NCBI RefSeq assembly: GCF_000715075.1
Contig: NC_134101.1
Location: 24,606,822-24,670,821, forward strand
Length of the DNA stretch: 64,000 nucleotides
Source of the DNA: Nicotiana tabacum
Lineage: Eukaryota > Streptophyta > Magnoliopsida > Solanales > Solanaceae
Reading direction: 5' to 3'
Below the pieces are notes generated by a model. That model was given only the letters and a program-made list of their open reading frames with translations. It searched no databases and was not told where the DNA came from. The position numbers were made by a program, and so were the translations under genes. How positions within the stretch are numbered: position 1 is the stretch's first letter; each line of letters begins with the position of its first letter. Positions 60,310 through 64,000 of the stretch are shown one piece after another.

Positions 60310-61820
60310 TTGCAAATGCCTTGAGTAGAAAGGCGGAGAGTATGGGTAGTTTGCCTTTCATTTCAGCAGAAGAGAGGCCATTAGCTTTGGATATCCAGTC
60401 CTTGGCCAACAGACTTGTGCGGCTAGATATTTCAGAGCCCAGCCGAGTTCTTGGATGTCTCGTAGCTCAGTCTTCACTATTTGAGCAGATCAAGGCTCGC
60501 CAGTATGATGACCCACACTTAATGGTTCTTCGAGAAACGGTACTACGAGGTGGTGCCAAAGAAGTTACTATTGGTGCGGATGGTGTTCTGCGACTCCGGG
60601 ATCGTCTGTGTGTTCATAATGTGGATGAACTGAGGAAAAAGATCCTGGAGGAGGCACACAGTTCTCGGTATTCTATTTATCCAGGTGCTACGAAGATGTA
60701 TCGTGACTTGAGGCGGCATTATTGGTGGCGACGAATGAAAAAGGACATAGTTGAGTATATAGCTAGGTGTCTAAATTGCCAGCAAATTAAATATGAGCAC
60801 CAGAGGCCAGGTGGCCTACTTCAGCAGATGACTATAACATAGTGGAAATGGGAACGAATTACTATGGACTTTGTAGTTAGGTTGCCGCGGACCTTGAGAG
60901 AGTTTGATTCAGTTTGGGTGATTGTTGACAGGTTGACCAAGTCGGCACATTTTATTCCTGTAGTGACTACGTATACTTCAGAGAGATTGGACCAGATTTA
61001 TATTCAAGAGATAGTTCGGTGGCACGGTGTGCCAATTTCTATCATATCAGATAGAGGCCCTCAGTTTACTTCACATTTCTGGAGAGCAGTACAAAGTGAA
61101 TTGGGGACCCGTGTAGAGCTCAGCACAGCCTTTCATCCGCAGACCGACGGGCAGTCAAAGCGAACAGTTCAGATTTTGGAGGATATGCTTAGGGCATGTG
61201 TGATTGACTTTGGAGGTCAGTGGGATTGTTTCCTGCCTTAGGCTGAGTTTGCTTATAATAACAGTTACCAATCCAGCATCGAGATGGCTCCATTTGAGGC
61301 TTTATATGGCCGTCGATGCCATTCACCTATCTGATGGTTTGAGCCCGGTGAGGCTAAGTTGTATGGTACTGATTTGGTAAAGGATGCCTTGGAAAAGGTA
61401 AAGTTGATTCAGGAGCGACTTCATACAGCATAGTCCAGACAGAAGAGTTACGCGGATCAGAAAGTGCGTGATTTATCATTTATGGTAGGTGAAAAAGTTC
61501 TCTTGAAGGTTTCGCCGTTGAAGGGAATTATGAGATTCGGGAAGAAGGACAAGTTAAGCCTAAGGTTTATAGGCCCATTTGAGGTGTTGAGACGAGTTGG
61601 GGAGATTGCTTATGAGCTTGCATTGCCTCCCAGTCTATCGGGAGTTCATCCGGTTTTTAATGTATCTATGCTCCGGAAGTATCATGCTGACCTATCACAT
61701 GTGTTGAACTTCAACACAGTTCATCGAGATAAGAGTTTGGGTTATGAAGAAGAGCCATTTGCCATTGTTGATAAACAAGTTCGCCAGTTGAGGTCCAAGA
61801 GGATTTCTGCAGTAAAGGTC
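60310..61820 (+). pseudogene. Element C integrase
   Basis: Starts at ALSRKAESMGSL. The HHCC zinc domain is HSSRYSIYPGATKMYRDLRR ... CLNCQQ. The core keeps the first Asp (ITMDFVVRLP) and the second (ISDRGPQFTS), but the D-x35-E glutamate is Lys (QSKR, codon 61158-61160, G-to-A). Stops: TAG near 60840, 61241 and 61431 and TGA near 61335. After the core come [38 protein letters not shown] and the GPFEVLRRVGEIAYELALPP module. The Lys substitution predicts a catalytically dead enzyme. Confidence 0.92.
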
Positions 61821-61964
61821 CAGTGAAGGGGCCAACCAGTCGAGGAAGCAACTTGGGAGGCCGAGGAGGTCATGCGGAGCAAATATTCACACTTATTTAG
61901 CACTCCATGTATTATTCTAAACCCATTCGAGGACGAACGTTTGTTTAAGAGGTGGAGAATGTAA
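61740..61964 (+). pseudogene. Element C chromodomain and pol C-terminus
   Basis: KQVRQLRSKRISAVKVQ, a TGA (probable TGG Trp) at about 61825, then RGQPVEEATWEAEEVMRSKY and SHLF. This is the Tekay-type chromodomain, thought to tether the integration complex to heterochromatin marks. The frame runs through the polypurine tract (ERLFKRWRM) and ends at TAA in the first bases of the 3' LTR. Confidence 0.8.
61946..61959 (+). promoter_or_regulatory. Polypurine tract, element C
   Basis: ttaagaggtggagaa immediately before TGTAATGACC; the same wording as in elements A and B. Confidence 0.88.
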
Positions 61965-64000
61965 TGACCCAACCGGTCATTTTAATATTTAGAACCTCGT
62001 TCCCTAAAATAAAACTTCCCGTATGTGCTTTTAATGATTATGGACTTGCGGGGATGGTTGGTTCGGGATTTGGAAGTGTGTGGGTTGAAATCGGAACACT
62101 TGGTTCCTTAAGTTAGCTTTAAATGGACAAGTTTGACTTCGGTCAACATTTTGAGAAAATGACCCCGAAATCGGGATTTGATGGTTCCAATAGGTTTGTA
62201 TGGTGATTTTGGACTTAGGAGCGTGTTCGAAATTTTATTTGGAAGTCCGTAGTTAAATTAGGCTTGAAATGGCTAAAGCAAGAATTTAAGTTTGGAAGTT
62301 TGACCGGGGAGTTGACTTTTTGATATTGGGGTCGGAATCCAGTTCCAAAAATTTACATAACTCCGTTATGTCATTTATGACTTGTGTGCAAAATTTGAGG
62401 TCAATCAGACTTGAATTGATAGGTTTCGGTACATAATATAGAAGTTGGAAATCTTAAGTGTCATTAAGCTTGAATTGGGGGAAGATTCGTGGTTTTGGTG
62501 CTGTTTGGTGTGATTTGAGGGTTTGACTAAGTTCGTATGATATTTTGGGACTTGTTTGTATAATTGGTCGAGGTCCCGAGGGGCTCGGGTGAGTTTCGGG
62601 CGACTAACAGATGACTTTTGGCATTTGGAACACTGCTGATAACTGCTGGTATTTTCTTCTAATTTCCTTATATGCGATCACGTAAGTTAGTGTGCGATTG
62701 CGTAGAGTAATTTAGGCAGAGGTGGATTTGGGGTTGCGATCGCGTAGGGTTAATTTGGGCAGCTAGAAATTTGTTCACTGCGATCGCGTGGACACGTCCG
62801 CGATCGCGTAGGATTGGCAAGTGTGTGTATCGCGATCGCGTGACATTGTTTGCGATCGCATAGGGGAAATTTGAGAGGAAGCTAGGCCACGCGTTTTTGA
62901 TACGCGATCGCGTGAAAAGGGATGCGATCGCATAGAGTCAGAACCTGGTGCATCGCGATCACGTGGGACTTGATGCGATCGCGTAGGGTTAATGTTTGGG
63001 TAGTAAAATTTGTGCTACGCGATCGCGTGAGGAAGTTAGCGATCAGGTAGAATAAATCACTAGGCAGAGAGTTTAAGTTCTGAATTTTCTATTTTTAACG
63101 ATTTGGAGCTCGGATTTAGGCGATGTTTGGGAGATTTTTAGAGAAAATAATGGGGTAAGTGTTCTTAACTCAATATTGGTTAAATTACTCGAATCCATCA
63201 CCATTTTTATCATTTAATTGGTGAATTGAGTTGGAAAAGTTTGAAAACCCTCTTGGATAGATTTGAGGATTTGAGGGCTGAATTGTTAGCGAAATTTAGT
63301 GATTTTGGTATGGGTAGACTTGTGGTTGAGTGAGCGTTCATATTTCGTAACTTTCGCCGGATTCCGAGACGTGGGTCCCACGGACGAATTTTTAATTAAT
63401 TTCAGAATTTTTATTTAAAATGTAATATTTTCTTATAGAACTGATTCCTATAATTTTTAGTGATTGTATCGAATTAATTTGGTTAGATTCGATCCAGACA
63501 TAGTTGGATAATCGTGGAAAGGGCCTTCTAGTGGATTAAATTGGAGCAAGACGGGGTAAGTCTCTTGTCTAATTTTGTGAGGGGGAAATTAACCCATAAA
63601 GATTAAATTGAATAATTGTTGCTAATTGCGGGGGATACGTATGCACGAGGTGACGAGAGTCCGTGCGTAGCTACTATTAATGCTAAAGTCCGGGTAGTTT
63701 AGGACTCAAAGAATGAATTACTTGTGTAAATTTTATTCTTTGCTTAATTAATATTAATTGATATATATGAATATATTATGAATTGTTAGATAAAGATATT
63801 AAATGATGGAAATCTCATATGCTTGATTTTCTGTTTAAATTAATTGATTGTCAAAAGAAATTATTCTTCCTCCCTAATTTATCTTATAATAAATATACTC
63901 TCCTTCCGGAGGCACATAAGAAAATGTCTTCCTTTCTTGTGGAGCGGGCCGAACGCCTCGGCAGGATAGATGCATCTATGGATGGTGCCGCATGTTCCTC
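61960..64000 (+). repeat. Element C 3' LTR (partial, runs off right edge)
   Basis: Matches 53932 to about 56010 of the 5' LTR with scattered transitions, a deletion in the palindrome array (near 62730) and a single copy of the 29 bp segment that is duplicated in the 5' LTR. The 3' end and target duplication lie outside the window. Confidence 0.92.
62675..63055 (+). repeat. GCGATCGC palindrome array (C 3' LTR)
   Basis: Same array as 54625-55035, with about eleven units. Several sites intact here are decayed in the 5' LTR and vice versa. Confidence 0.85.

Larger units (their letters stand above)
53932..64000 (+). mobile_element. Element C: Tekay-like chromovirus, nearly complete, truncated by window end
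   Basis: 5' LTR 53932-56827, PBS 56831-56842, gag 57019 to about 58330, protease from about 58331, RT/RNase H about 59229-60300, integrase 60300-61600, chromodomain to about 61900, polypurine tract 61946-61959, 3' LTR from 61960. All domains are in order. The coding region carries at least a dozen nonsense codons and three frameshifts, and altered catalytic residues in RT and integrase. Confidence 0.93.

Overview
The window is repeat-dense plant nuclear DNA, most likely from a Solanaceae-type genome. That placement rests on Tekay/Del-like chromovirus LTRs of about 3 kb, a smaller Galadriel/Reina-like chromovirus, Stowaway and other MITEs, MULEs and a decayed Helitron helicase; the species cannot be fixed from this. 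I see no intact host gene. Every protein-coding stretch I can identify is transposon-derived and broken, apart from one short unrecognised exon-like stretch (32090-32314) that a retrotransposon has split.

Layout. 1-4366: two minus-strand fragments of Tekay-type LTRs joined in mid-LTR, ending head-to-head against a plus-strand gag remnant (4370-5095). 5096-6254: AT-rich, no gene. 6255-6655: a MITE. 6687-10610: a degenerate MULE with about 130 bp TIRs and a 10 bp target-site duplication; it carries transposase remnants and, on the opposite strand, a small GRF-type zinc-finger pseudogene. 10657-31453: a second TIR element (9 bp duplication) split by a minus-strand Ty1-copia element (11613-31146). 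The copia element has itself received a solo LTR (12955-18029), which contains another solo LTR (14777-16841), and a Tekay-like element A with no RT (19990-29716). 31558-32036: two adjoining Stowaway MITEs. 32315-38114: minus-strand chromovirus D with 0.5 kb LTRs. 38441-39220: tandemly duplicated MITE-like repeat. 39226-51798: minus-strand Tekay-like element B with another solo LTR (48935-50540) in its 5' LTR. 51827-52431: an inverted repeat with two 292 bp arms that match perfectly by eye. 52440-53455: Helitron/PIF1 helicase remnant. 53932-64000: plus-strand Tekay-like element C, nearly complete but with many nonsense codons; its 3' LTR runs off the window.

How it fits together. Nothing here works as a host pathway; the window is a record of nested insertions and decay. 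C and D keep recognisable gag-PR-RT-RNaseH-IN-chromodomain order but have lost catalytic residues. A and B share a noncoding block in place of the PR tail and RT, which suggests a non-autonomous lineage. The most unusual signals are noncoding: the perfect 292 bp palindrome, GCGATCGC palindrome arrays in most long LTRs, LTR tandem arrays whose units can form small hairpins, and repeated short hairpins with a GAG triloop. All boundaries come from reading the sequence by eye; no alignment or search was run.
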